Of a DNA stretch of 5,763 nt, positions 1 through 5,763 are shown in pieces. A model generated the notes under the pieces. That model had not been told where the DNA came from. It made no database searches and worked only from the letters and a program-made list of their open reading frames with translations. This DNA comes from Comamonadaceae bacterium (GTDB taxonomy: Bacteria > Pseudomonadota > Gammaproteobacteria > Burkholderiales > Burkholderiaceae_C): NCBI GenBank assembly GCA_947460065.1, contig CANHGF010000181.1, forward strand, positions 1 through 5,763, written 5' to 3'. A program made the translations under genes and the position numbers. Each line of letters opens with the position of its first letter. Position 1 is the first letter of the stretch.

Positions 1-523
1 AGCTCCCGCTGATGTGGCGAATATACATGGCCGCCCTGCCCTGAACCGCGTAGGCACCGGCCTTCCCGAAGGGCTCGCCACTGGTCACATAGTCACGAAT
101 CTGCGCGGCGCTCATGGGCTCAAAACTAACCCGCGACACACTCAGGGCCTGCACCCGCCGCCGACCGCTTTGCACCGCCACCGCCGTCAATACCCGGTGG
201 GTGCGCCCGGACAGCTGACGCAACATCGCAGCCGCATGCCGGGCGTCTGCCGGCTTGCCCAGGATCTCCGAACCGATCGCCACGGTGGTGTCGGCACACA
301 AAATGGGCGCCATAGGCTGACCCAGCCGGTGCAGGCGCGCCAGGGCGGCGTCGAGCTTGAGTGCCGTCACCCGCTGCACATAACGGGCGGGCGGCTCCGA
401 GCCGTGCACCGCTTCCAGGGCTTCAGCGTCCTCATGCGGATCGGGCAACAGCGTCTCAAAGCGCAAACCCATCTGCTCGAGCAGTTGCGCCCGGCGCGGG
501 CTTTGAGAGGCCAGGTAAATCAT
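1..523 (-). CDS. maf: Maf/YhdE-type nucleoside triphosphate pyrophosphatase (3' end cut off by window)
   Basis: Maf proteins hydrolyse nucleoside triphosphates to the monophosphate and pyrophosphate in the cytoplasm; the YhdE branch acts on dTTP and UTP and on some modified pyrimidine nucleotides. The 174 residues in the window start with [11 protein letters not shown], the family's N-terminal substrate-binding motif. They continue with ADTTV at about 77-81, holding the likely catalytic Asp78, then GKP at 90-91, SGRTHRVLT near 105-113 and [15 protein letters not shown] at 148-162. The KAGAYAVQG form is typical of the YhdE branch and not of the YceF (m7GTP) branch. Family members have about 190-200 residues, so roughly 20-25 C-terminal residues lie beyond the left edge. 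The ATG follows the rlmH stop by 8 bases, and a GAGG sits 6 bases before it, overlapping that stop. Family assignment is firm; the exact substrate is inferred from the branch motif. Confidence 0.95.
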   Translation of the reverse strand, partial: MIYLASQSPRRAQLLEQMGLRFETLLPDPHEDAEALEAVHGSEPPARYVQRVTALKLDAALARLHRLGQPMAPILCADTTVAIGSEILGKPADARHAAAMLRQLSGRTHRVLTAVAVQSGRRRVQALSVSRVSFEPMSAAQIRDYVTSGEPFGKAGAYAVQGRAAMYIRHISGS

Positions 524-529
524 GGCTTG

Positions 530-533
530 CCTC
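530..533 (-). promoter_or_regulatory. Ribosome-binding site of maf
   Basis: GAGG on the minus strand lies 6 bases before the maf ATG and overlaps the TGA stop of rlmH (TGAGG). This supports the chosen maf start and suggests that maf translation is coupled to termination of rlmH. Confidence 0.55.
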
Positions 534-999
534 ATTGGCGGTGATAGGGGTGATGGGCGTTGATGCTCCAGGCCCGGTACAGCTGCTCGAGCAGCAGCAC
601 CCTGACCATCGCATGGGGCAGCGTCAGTTCCGACAGCCGCAAGCGCTCCTGGGCGGCCTGCTTGAAGCCTGCATCGAGCCCGTCCGGGCCGCCGATGACC
701 AGCGCCACATCGCTGCCGGCCTGCTGCCAGTCCTGCAGCTTGCCCGCCAGCGCCAGGGTGCTCAGGCCGGTGCCGCGCTCATCCAGGGCAATCACCCGAC
801 TACCCTTAGAGATCGCGGCCTCAATGCGCTGGCGCTCGGCAGCCAGCAGGCTGGGCAGATCCTTGCTGCCGCGCACCTCGGTCTTGACCGCCTTGACCTC
901 GATCTTGAAATCAGGCGGAAAGCGTTTGAGGTAGTCGTCGCTGGCGGTTTGGGCCCAGTCAGGCATCTTGAGCCCGACGGCCACGATCTGCAGCTTCAT
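532..999 (-). CDS. rlmH: 23S rRNA (pseudouridine1915-N3)-methyltransferase RlmH
   Basis: RlmH transfers a methyl group from S-adenosylmethionine to N3 of pseudouridine 1915 in helix 69 of 23S rRNA, acting on the assembled 70S ribosome. It is a small SPOUT-fold enzyme that works as a homodimer. The 155-residue product matches the family length. The N-terminus MKLQIVAVG is typical. The cofactor-binding knot shows [12 protein letters not shown] (about 98-109; most relatives have GGPEG) and [20 protein letters not shown] (about 122-141). The protein ends in the conserved PYHR, followed by one Gln; this terminal Tyr-His-Arg is needed for methyl transfer in the family. The ATG overlaps the rsfS stop in an ATGA, and the nearest purine-rich core (AAGG) is about 13 bases upstream, too far for a normal site. 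Translation therefore probably relies on reinitiation after rsfS. Identity is very secure. Confidence 0.98.
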   Translation of the reverse strand: MKLQIVAVGLKMPDWAQTASDDYLKRFPPDFKIEVKAVKTEVRGSKDLPSLLAAERQRIEAAISKGSRVIALDERGTGLSTLALAGKLQDWQQAGSDVALVIGGPDGLDAGFKQAAQERLRLSELTLPHAMVRVLLLEQLYRAWSINAHHPYHRQ

Positions 1000-1730
1000 G
1001 CGCGGCCAGGGGCCTTGCGGGGGGTCTTCTTGCTAGCCACTTTTTTGGCAGGTGCCGAAGCTGCCTTGGAAGGTCGAGCAGGCGCCGCTTTTGCAGGTGC
1101 CCCTTTGGCGGGCGCGGATTTGGCGGACACCTTGTCGACTGGCGACTTCTTGACCGCCTTGGCAGCAGTGGGCTTGGCCGCTGGCGAGGCCAAGGCTTTC
1201 TTGGCCGCCACCGGCGCCTTGGCAGGCGCGGACTTTCCGGCTGCCTTCACCGGGGCCTTTTTGGCCACCGCCTTCTTGGCCGTCGCCGGCACGACTTTGG
1301 CAGGAGCAGCCGGTTCGTCCTTGGATCTGGCAGCACCAGCCCGAGCTTTGGGCGCGGTAGCCGGCTTGAGCCGCACCGGCTTGTCGCCCCACAGTTCCTC
1401 CAGGTGGTAATACTGCCGGATCGAAGGCTGCATGATGTGCGCGACCGCAGCGCCGCAGTCCACGATGATCCATTCGCCGTTGTCCTCACCCTCTATCCGC
1501 GGCTTGTCAAAGCCGGCCTGCCGCACAGAATCGCGCACGCTGGCGGCCAGCGCCTTGGTTTGCCGGTTGGAGGTTCCCGAGGCCACGATGACCCGCTCGA
1601 ACAGCGAGGTGATGTGCTCGGTATCAAAAACCTGCAGGTCCTGTGCCTTGACGTTTTCCAGGCCATCAACGATGGCTTTTTGCAGCTTGGCGATATTGCG
1701 TTTGGCAGAGGTGGCTTGTGGGTCGGTCAT
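996..1730 (-). CDS. rsfS: Ribosomal silencing factor RsfS with a long Ala/Lys/Pro-rich C-terminal tail
   Basis: RsfS (RsfA, Iojap/DUF143 family) binds protein uL14 on the large ribosomal subunit and blocks joining with the small subunit, lowering translation in starvation or stationary phase. The family domain fills residues 13-115: [16 protein letters not shown] at 47-62, then a stretch at 80-114 with [19 protein letters not shown] and YYHLEELW. The usual protein has about 105-130 residues; this one has 244. Residues 121-244 are low complexity, by hand count about 43 Ala, 27 Lys, 18 Pro and 5 Arg against only 3 acidic residues, with SAPAK occurring three times. The tail looks disordered and strongly basic, so RNA or ribosome binding is plausible but inferred. 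The gene lies 41 bases after nadD and overlaps rlmH by 4 bases. The ATG has no good ribosome-binding site and no better in-frame start exists upstream. The core assignment is firm; the function of the tail is unknown. Confidence 0.96.
   Translation of the reverse strand: MTDPQATSAKRNIAKLQKAIVDGLENVKAQDLQVFDTEHITSLFERVIVASGTSNRQTKALAASVRDSVRQAGFDKPRIEGEDNGEWIIVDCGAAVAHIMQPSIRQYYHLEELWGDKPVRLKPATAPKARAGAARSKDEPAAPAKVVPATAKKAVAKKAPVKAAGKSAPAKAPVAAKKALASPAAKPTAAKAVKKSPVDKVSAKSAPAKGAPAKAAPARPSKAASAPAKKVASKKTPRKAPGRA
999..1370 (-). repeat. Low-complexity, imperfectly repetitive DNA coding the basic RsfS tail
   Basis: This segment codes residues 121-244 of RsfS, an irregular run of Ala-Lys, Pro-Ala-Lys and Ala-Lys-Lys units. 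KSAPAK recurs at residues 166-171 and 204-209, and SAPAK again at 225-229. At the DNA level there are short exact repeats, such as GCAGGTGCC (plus strand) at 1048-1056 and 1093-1101, and GGCGCGGA at 1111-1118 and 1224-1231. The units are degenerate and have no fixed period, so this is a compositionally biased region and not a clean tandem array. Slippage or recombination between units could change the tail length among strains. Confidence 0.7.
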
Positions 1731-1771
1731 GCAGGGGAACTGGCCTAAGGCCGGTGGGTTGAGGAAAACCT
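1731..1771 (-). other. 41-base gap between nadD and rsfS with a short palindrome
   Basis: This is the longest non-coding stretch in the window. It contains the perfect 11-base palindrome GGCCTTAGGCC at 1742-1752, which can form only a four-pair stem with a three-base loop, slightly extended if one mismatch is allowed. No T-run follows, so it is not a recognisable terminator, and no -35/-10 pair stands out. The bases just before the rsfS ATG are pyrimidine-rich and lack a Shine-Dalgarno sequence. Confidence 0.45.
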
Positions 1772-2371
1772 TCAGCCAGCAGCATAAAGGTGATGGTCTG
1801 AAATATAACGCGCCACGGCAGGCGGCAGCCGCGCGGGCTCATTCAGGAGGTCGGTGCCCCCGGCCACTTGCTCGCGCAGAGCTGTCGCGCTGATGGGCAT
1901 GGCCGGCAAATTCAGCCATTGCACGGCCAATTGGGGCTGCGGCTGGTTTAACACCTGATCGGGCCGCTGGGCCACGCACAGCCGCGCCTTGCGGGCGATA
2001 TCCTGCCATTGCCGCCAGCTAGTAAAAGCCGCCCACTGATCGCCCCCCATCACCAGGTAGGGCTCGCTACCGGGCTGCTCGGCCATCAGGGCATCCAGGG
2101 TGTCGACGGTGTAGCTCGCCCCTGAGCGCTGCATTTCGCGCTCGTCAATCACCACCCCGGGCAGGTCTGCAAAAGCCAGACGCACCATGGCCAGCCTATG
2201 GACCGCCGGGCTGAGCGGCCGGCTCTTGTGCCAAGCCTGACCGGTAGGCACGATGCGCAACTCGTCGAGCTTGAGCTGCTCCAGTGCGGCGCGAGCTATC
2301 GCCACATGGGCACTGTGAGGCGGATCAAAGGCACCGCCAAACAGGCCGACGCGACGCGGCGTGCTGCTCAA
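1772..2371 (-). CDS. nadD: Nicotinate-nucleotide adenylyltransferase NadD
   Basis: NadD joins nicotinate mononucleotide and ATP to give nicotinate adenine dinucleotide and pyrophosphate, the adenylylation step shared by de novo and salvage NAD synthesis in the cytoplasm. The 199-residue product has the nucleotidyltransferase signature [14 protein letters not shown] at 9-22, whose two histidines (19 and 22) bind the ATP phosphates. It also has SYTVDTL at 86-92, MGGDQW at 108-113, the second ATP-binding motif ISATALR at 160-166 (ISSTxIR in many relatives) and the usual ending YISDHHLY. The start is a TTG overlapping the hemF stop (TTGA). It is supported by AAGGA 6 bases upstream, and there is no ATG or GTG between it and the GGAFDPPH motif. 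The next gene, rsfS, is the usual neighbour of nadD. Length and motifs are normal for the family. Confidence 0.97.
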   Translation of the reverse strand: MSSTPRRVGLFGGAFDPPHSAHVAIARAALEQLKLDELRIVPTGQAWHKSRPLSPAVHRLAMVRLAFADLPGVVIDEREMQRSGASYTVDTLDALMAEQPGSEPYLVMGGDQWAAFTSWRQWQDIARKARLCVAQRPDQVLNQPQPQLAVQWLNLPAMPISATALREQVAGGTDLLNEPARLPPAVARYISDHHLYAAG

Positions 2372-3285
2372 ACCCAGTCCTTGGCCACCAAAAAGTCGGT
2401 CAGCAACCGTGCCTCGTGCGAGCCCGCTGGGTCTTGCCGACGGTAGGACCAGCTGCAGTTCAGCGGCATGGACAGCAAGATGGATTCTGTACGGCCGCCC
2501 GACTGCAGACCAAAATGCGTGCCCCTGTCCCAGACCAGGTTGAACTCCACATAGCGGCCGCGGCGGTAGAGCGCGAACTCGCGCTGCTTGTCGCCGTAGG
2601 GGGTGCCCTGACGTCGCTCGACGATGGGGATGTAGGCTGGCAAAAAATGATTCGCCAGCGACTGCTGCATCTCAAAGCTGCGCTGCATGCCCAGCTCGCT
2701 GAAGTCGTCGAAAAACACCCCGCCGATACCGCGCGGCTCACCGCGGTGCTTCAGGAAGAAATACTCGTCGCACCATTTCTTGAAGCGCGGGTACTTATCC
2801 GCACCAAAAGGCTCGAGCGCGTCTTTGCACTGGCGATGAAAATGCACCGCGTCTTCCTCGAAGCCGTAACAGGGCGTCAGATCCATCCCGCCGCCGAACC
2901 AGGCCACCGGCTGCCCTTGAGCAGGCTTGGCCACGATCATGCGCACATTCATGTGCACCGTCGGCACATAGGGGTTGCGCGGATGAAAAACCAGCGACAC
3001 GCCCATGGCCTCGAAAGGCGCGCCGGCCAGCTCGGGCCGGTGCTCGGTGGCCGAATTGGGCAGGCGCGGGCCGCTCACATGCGAAAACCCGCAGCCAGCG
3101 CGCTCGAACACCGCGCCGTCTTCCAAAATCATGGTCAGGCCATCGCCCTGCAGCATCTCACCAGGGTCCTTGCGCCAGGCGTCACTGACCGGCTTGCCGC
3201 CGTCGATGCGCACCACTTCGGCCATGATGCGACTTTGCAGGTCGGTGAAAAACGCTCGACCTTGGGATACGTCCAAAACACTCAT
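2368..3285 (-). CDS. hemF: Oxygen-dependent coproporphyrinogen III oxidase HemF
   Basis: HemF uses molecular oxygen to decarboxylate two propionate side chains of coproporphyrinogen III, giving protoporphyrinogen IX in the haem pathway; it is a soluble cytoplasmic dimer. The 305-residue product is full length (E. coli HemF has 299). The conserved blocks appear in order: [16 protein letters not shown] near 100-115, [14 protein letters not shown] near 129-142, the family signature from [18 protein letters not shown] (about 169-186) into IGGVFFDD, and [18 protein letters not shown] followed by [13 protein letters not shown] toward the C-terminus. The ATG overlaps the stop of the acyltransferase gene in an ATGA and follows a very strong AAGGAGG. 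The gene implies haem synthesis under oxic conditions; whether an anaerobic HemN also exists cannot be seen here. It is placed among genes for other cofactors and purines with no pathway partner adjacent. Confidence 0.98.
   Translation of the reverse strand: MSVLDVSQGRAFFTDLQSRIMAEVVRIDGGKPVSDAWRKDPGEMLQGDGLTMILEDGAVFERAGCGFSHVSGPRLPNSATEHRPELAGAPFEAMGVSLVFHPRNPYVPTVHMNVRMIVAKPAQGQPVAWFGGGMDLTPCYGFEEDAVHFHRQCKDALEPFGADKYPRFKKWCDEYFFLKHRGEPRGIGGVFFDDFSELGMQRSFEMQQSLANHFLPAYIPIVERRQGTPYGDKQREFALYRRGRYVEFNLVWDRGTHFGLQSGGRTESILLSMPLNCSWSYRRQDPAGSHEARLLTDFLVAKDWV
2378..2382 (-). promoter_or_regulatory. Ribosome-binding site that fixes the nadD TTG start
   Basis: AAGGA on the minus strand lies inside the last codons of hemF, with 6 bases between it and the TTG. 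The good match and ideal spacing are the main reasons to accept the rare TTG start of nadD. The position within hemF implies translation coupled to hemF. Confidence 0.65.
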
Positions 3286-3896
3286 GAGCCCTCCTTGCTC
3301 CCTTCCAGTCTGATGGGGGCGGCCAAATCGGGACGCCGCCCGGTACAGCCCTCGAACGCTTGTGCGATGCGCTGCATGTCCTCATCAACCTGGCCGCTCA
3401 GTTCGATCACATCCATCACACGAACCTGCTTGCGCCCGTAATCGAGCGAGGCAAGGAGTATCGGGACCTGAGCGCCTAAAGTCACTCGATAAAAGCCGCT
3501 GCGCCAAGCCGGACGCCAACTGCGTGTCCCCTCCGGAGTCAAAGCAAGCCAGAAATACTCGCCCGCCTGCCGCTTGCGCTCAAACAGGTCGACCATCTGC
3601 TCGACCACCCCGCGGGCGGCAGCACGATCGACAGGCACACCTCCCAACCAGCGCAGCCACGCGCCGAACAAGGGGATGCGAAACAAAGTGTGCTTGCCCC
3701 AGAACTTGGCCTCGATGCCCATGGCCCATTTGGCAAGAACGCCCACCGGGAAATCCCAGTTCGAGGTGTGCGGGTAAACAACGATCACCCCCTGCAGCGC
3801 AGGCAGACCCTCGAAATGCAATTGCCACCCGATCAGGCTGAGGATGCGCCGCGCCAGTGCACTGCCGCGAGGGGAAGTCGATGGGTGGGCTCGCAT
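3282..3896 (-). CDS. PlsC-type lysophospholipid/glycerol acyltransferase family protein
   Basis: This 204-residue protein belongs to the PlsC-like acyltransferase superfamily, which moves acyl chains from acyl-ACP or acyl-CoA to hydroxyl groups, most often on lysophosphatidate, at the inner membrane. Counting from the chosen ATG, the catalytic HX4D box reads HTSNWD at 43-48, the glycerol-phosphate-binding region GGVPVDR lies at 85-91, block III reads TPEGTRS at 120-126, and VPILL near 144-148 matches block IV. All key blocks are intact. It is shorter than typical PlsC (about 240 residues) and has no clear N-terminal transmembrane helix, only a moderately hydrophobic stretch before the HX4D box. 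A TTG directly before the ATG is possible, but AAGG lies 7 bases before the ATG. It sits 10 bases after purD and overlaps hemF by 4 bases. Family membership is secure; the acceptor (lysophosphatidate, another lysolipid or an ornithine lipid) cannot be told. Confidence 0.9.
   Translation of the reverse strand: MRAHPSTSPRGSALARRILSLIGWQLHFEGLPALQGVIVVYPHTSNWDFPVGVLAKWAMGIEAKFWGKHTLFRIPLFGAWLRWLGGVPVDRAAARGVVEQMVDLFERKRQAGEYFWLALTPEGTRSWRPAWRSGFYRVTLGAQVPILLASLDYGRKQVRVMDVIELSGQVDEDMQRIAQAFEGCTGRRPDLAAPIRLEGSKEGS
3290..3296 (-). promoter_or_regulatory. Strong ribosome-binding site of hemF
   Basis: AAGGAGG on the minus strand ends 4 bases before the hemF ATG. It is the best Shine-Dalgarno match in the window and lies inside the last codons of the acyltransferase gene. 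HemF may therefore be translated more strongly than its neighbours, an inference from sequence only. Confidence 0.7.
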
Positions 3897-3903
3897 CAAT
3901 CAA

Positions 3904-3907
3904 CCTT
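3904..3907 (-). promoter_or_regulatory. Ribosome-binding site favouring the ATG start of the acyltransferase gene
   Basis: AAGG on the minus strand overlaps the last base of the purD stop (TGAAGG) and stands 7 bases before the ATG at 3896. The adjacent TTG at 3899 would have a spacing of only 4 bases, so the ATG is preferred. The difference is one residue. Confidence 0.5.
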
Positions 3908-5193
3908 CAGGCCTTGAGCGCCCGGTGGCCGATGTCGCGACGCCACTGGGCTCCGTCAAAGCCGATCTGGTCAATCACCGAATAAGCGCGCTGCTGCGCT
4001 TGACGGACGATGTCGCCCAAAGCCGTGACGCAAAGCACACGGCCACCCGAAGTCAGCGTTTGTCCGTCCTGCTCGTGCGTTCCTGCATGAAAAACCACGC
4101 AATCGGATTCAGTCTTGGGGTCTGGCATGCCGGAAATCGCATCGCCCTTGCGCGGGTGCAAGGGATAGCCGTGAGCCGCCATGACCACACCAAGCGCCGG
4201 ACGCCGATCCCAGTCCAGTTCAATCTGGTCGAGGCCACCGGATGTGGCCGCCATCATCACATCGACGAGGTCCGACTTCAATCGCATCATGATGGGCTGG
4301 GTTTCCGGGTCTCCCATTCGGCAATTGAACTCCAGCGTCTTGGGCTGACCCTGTGTATCGATCATCAAACCAGCATATAGGAAGCCGGTGTAGGGGATGC
4401 CGTCTTTTTCCATTCCACGTATCGTGGGCAAGATGATCTCGCGCATGGCACGCGCATGAACATCGGGCGTCACCACCGGCGCGGGCGAATAAGCACCCAT
4501 GCCGCCCGTGTTGGGCCCCTGATCACCATCGAGCAAACGCTTATGGTCTTGGCTGGTGGCCAGCGCCAGCACATGCTGGCCGTCGCACATGACGATGAAG
4601 CTGGCCTCTTCGCCCACCAGGAACTCCTCGATCACGACCCGGGCGCCACCTGCGTTATGACTGACCCCCAAAACATTGTCCACCAGCATGAAGTCCACCG
4701 CCTCGTGGGCCTCCTGAACGCTCATGGCCACAACAACGCCCTTGCCGGCCGCCAACCCGTCGGCCTTGACCACGATGGGCGCGCCCTTGCGATCAATGTA
4801 CGCGTGGGCCGCCGCCACGTCGGTGAAGGTCTCATACTCGGCCGTCGGGATGCCGTGACGCTGCATGAACGCTTTGGAAAATGCCTTGGAACTCTCGAGC
4901 TGGGCTGCGGCCCGGGTCGGACCAAAGACCCGCATGCCATGGGCACGAAACTCGTCGACGATACCGGCAGCAAGAGGCTGCTCGGGGCCAACCACGGTCA
5001 AGGCGATCTGATTGTCCTGGGCCCATGCACGCAGGGCCTGCACATCGGTGATCGCAATGTTAAGCAAACGGGGGGTATGGGCTGTGCCACCGTTGCCAGG
5101 GGCCACGTAGACCGCCTGAACCTTAGGTGACTGAGCCAACTTCCAGGCCAATGCGTGTTCCCGTCCCCCACCCCCAACAACCAAAACCTTCAT
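3907..5193 (-). CDS. purD: Phosphoribosylamine-glycine ligase PurD (GAR synthetase)
   Basis: PurD couples 5-phosphoribosylamine and glycine using ATP to form glycinamide ribonucleotide, the second step of de novo purine synthesis, in the cytoplasm. The 428-residue product matches the family length (E. coli 429). It starts with MKVLVVGGGGREHALAWKLA, the N-terminal dinucleotide-fold motif. It has APGNGGTA at 31-38, GPEQPLAAGIVD at 69-80, the ATP-grasp segment VVKADGLAAGKGVVVA at 141-156, the family stretch QDHKRLLDGDQGPNTGGMGA at 215-234 and the metal-binding FNCRMGDPETQP at 289-300. An in-frame GTG at 5217, overlapping the yebC stop, would add eight residues not seen in the family. It lacks an upstream ribosome-binding site, whereas a weak AGAAAG sits 7 bases before the ATG at 5193, so the ATG is chosen. 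No other purine gene is adjacent; purH, the common partner elsewhere, is absent here. Confidence 0.98.
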   Translation of the reverse strand: MKVLVVGGGGREHALAWKLAQSPKVQAVYVAPGNGGTAHTPRLLNIAITDVQALRAWAQDNQIALTVVGPEQPLAAGIVDEFRAHGMRVFGPTRAAAQLESSKAFSKAFMQRHGIPTAEYETFTDVAAAHAYIDRKGAPIVVKADGLAAGKGVVVAMSVQEAHEAVDFMLVDNVLGVSHNAGGARVVIEEFLVGEEASFIVMCDGQHVLALATSQDHKRLLDGDQGPNTGGMGAYSPAPVVTPDVHARAMREIILPTIRGMEKDGIPYTGFLYAGLMIDTQGQPKTLEFNCRMGDPETQPIMMRLKSDLVDVMMAATSGGLDQIELDWDRRPALGVVMAAHGYPLHPRKGDAISGMPDPKTESDCVVFHAGTHEQDGQTLTSGGRVLCVTALGDIVRQAQQRAYSVIDQIGFDGAQWRRDIGHRALKA

Positions 5194-5200
5194 TCGATTT

Positions 5201-5206
5201 CTTTCT
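5201..5206 (-). promoter_or_regulatory. Weak ribosome-binding site for the purD ATG start
   Basis: AGAAAG on the minus strand lies 7 bases before the ATG at 5193. It is a poor match to the consensus, but the competing GTG start at 5217 has no purine-rich stretch before it at all. The main argument for the ATG remains the family-typical protein start. Confidence 0.35.
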
Positions 5207-5213
5207 GTCCGAC

Positions 5214-5763
5214 TCACAGCGTGAGATCGGCGTTGTTATAGACCGCCTGGGTGTCATCCAAGTCTTCGAGCACATCCAGCAGCTTCTGCATTTTCTGCGC
5301 ACTTTCGCCGGTCAATTCAATGCTGTTGTCGGCCCGCATCGTGACCTCGGCCAGTTCGGCTTGCAGGCCAGCCGCCTCGAGCGCCTGCTTGACGGCCTCA
5401 AAATCGGCCGCGGCACACAGCACCTCAAGGGTGCCGTCATCATCGCTGATGACATCTTCAGCGCCGGCCTCCAGCGCGACTTCCATGACTTGGTCCTCAC
5501 TGGCCCCAGGCGCAAAGACGAACTGTCCGCAGTGCCTGAATTGAAAGGCCACGGAGCCCTCGGTGCCCATATTGCCACCGTATTTTGAAAAAGCGTGACG
5601 AACCTCAGCCACCGTGCGAACCCGGTTGTCGGTCATGCAGTCGACCATGATGGCCGCACCGCCGATGCCGTAGCCCTCGTAGCGGATCTCTTCGTAGTTG
5701 ACACCCTCCAGATTGCCGGTGGCCTTGTCCACATTGCGCTTGATATTGTCGGCCGGCATGTTG
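5214..5763 (-). CDS. yebC: YebC/TACO1 family translation factor or regulator (5' end cut off by window)
   Basis: The window holds the C-terminal 183 codons or so of a YebC/PmpR (TACO1) family protein. Full-length members have about 240 residues, so about 60 N-terminal residues, including the usual MAGHSKWANI start, lie beyond the right edge. The visible part begins in the [10 protein letters not shown] segment at the end of domain 1. Conserved stretches follow: [30 protein letters not shown] and GSVAFQF, and the protein ends in an acidic region with [16 protein letters not shown]. The I in GYGIGG replaces the P of many other bacteria and is, as far as I recall, usual in Burkholderiales. The family was long annotated as transcriptional regulators; work on human TACO1 and bacterial YebC supports a role in helping ribosomes through polyproline or other difficult stretches. 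It is the most upstream visible gene of the run. The stop overlaps a possible GTG start of purD. Family assignment is firm; the precise role is not. Confidence 0.96.
   Translation of the reverse strand, partial: NMPADNIKRNVDKATGNLEGVNYEEIRYEGYGIGGAAIMVDCMTDNRVRTVAEVRHAFSKYGGNMGTEGSVAFQFRHCGQFVFAPGASEDQVMEVALEAGAEDVISDDDGTLEVLCAAADFEAVKQALEAAGLQAELAEVTMRADNSIELTGESAQKMQKLLDVLEDLDDTQAVYNNADLTL

Noticed and set aside
14..544. A 176-codon plus-strand open frame at the left edge.
   Set aside because: The minus strand here codes an uninterrupted Maf protein with all family motifs.
996..1370. The basic tail considered as a separate gene (a histone H1-like or AlgP-like protein) fused to RsfS by a sequencing error.
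   Set aside because: The frame is continuous with the RsfS domain, I see no independent start with a ribosome-binding site, and the stop forms a proper ATGA junction with rlmH.
361..1410. A 349-codon open frame on the plus strand, Ala/Gly/Leu-rich, opposite rlmH and the rsfS tail.
   Set aside because: It is antisense to two well-recognised genes, and its composition mirrors the GC-rich AK/P tail. It matches no family I recognise; long antisense frames are common in high-GC DNA.
1033..1473. A second minus-strand frame overlapping rsfS, Gly/Gln/Cys-rich.
   Set aside because: It is a frame-shifted reading of the repetitive tail. The rsfS frame is continuous from the conserved domain to a stop coupled with rlmH.
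1742..1752. The palindrome GGCCTTAGGCC considered as an intrinsic terminator between nadD and rsfS.
   Set aside because: The stem is only about four pairs and no T-run follows on the minus strand.
2284..3441. A 385-codon open frame on the plus strand opposite hemF.
   Set aside because: It lies wholly opposite clear hemF, nadD and acyltransferase coding sequence, has no recognisable domains and looks like a high-GC shadow.
4456..5130. A 224-codon plus-strand open frame, rich in His, Gly and Arg, opposite purD.
   Set aside because: It is fully contained opposite purD, whose motifs are complete, and its composition is that expected of reverse-strand purD codons.
1..5763. A search by eye for a mobile element, CRISPR array, tRNA or defence gene.
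   Set aside because: All but short gaps is accounted for by conserved housekeeping genes; no direct-repeat array, terminal inverted repeats, transposase motifs or tRNA-like cloverleaf was seen.

Overview
The window is a tightly packed stretch of chromosomal housekeeping genes, all read from the minus strand, from a high-GC bacterium. The protein sequences, especially the YebC segment with GIGGAA in place of the commoner GPGG, and the gene order point to a betaproteobacterium of the order Burkholderiales. It is probably close to the Comamonadaceae, but that placement rests on recognition by eye and not on a search.

In transcription order (right to left) the genes are yebC (start outside the window), purD, a small PlsC-type acyltransferase, hemF, nadD, rsfS, rlmH and maf (end outside the window). 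Neighbouring genes either overlap by 4 bases or are separated by 8 to 41 bases. No stretch over 50 bases lacks a gene, and I see no convincing promoter, terminator, RNA gene, mobile element or CRISPR array. The layout fits a single polycistronic unit whose promoter lies to the right of the window.

The genes fall into two groups. One concerns translation: YebC (translation factor/regulator), RsfS (ribosome silencing through uL14) and RlmH (methylation of 23S rRNA pseudouridine 1915). The other concerns basic biosynthesis: PurD (purines), HemF (haem), NadD (NAD) and a lipid-type acyltransferase of unknown substrate. Maf is a nucleotide pyrophosphatase that cleans up non-canonical or excess nucleotides. 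The nadD-rsfS-rlmH order is widely conserved in bacteria, and maf directly downstream fits a betaproteobacterial arrangement.

The feature that stands out is RsfS. It carries a C-terminal tail of about 124 residues made mostly of Ala, Lys and Pro, resembling a histone-H1 tail, which doubles the usual length of the protein. Smaller points are a well-supported TTG start for nadD, start-site choices for purD and the acyltransferase, and the lack of a normally placed ribosome-binding site before rsfS and rlmH. I found no evidence of a novel defence or mobile system.
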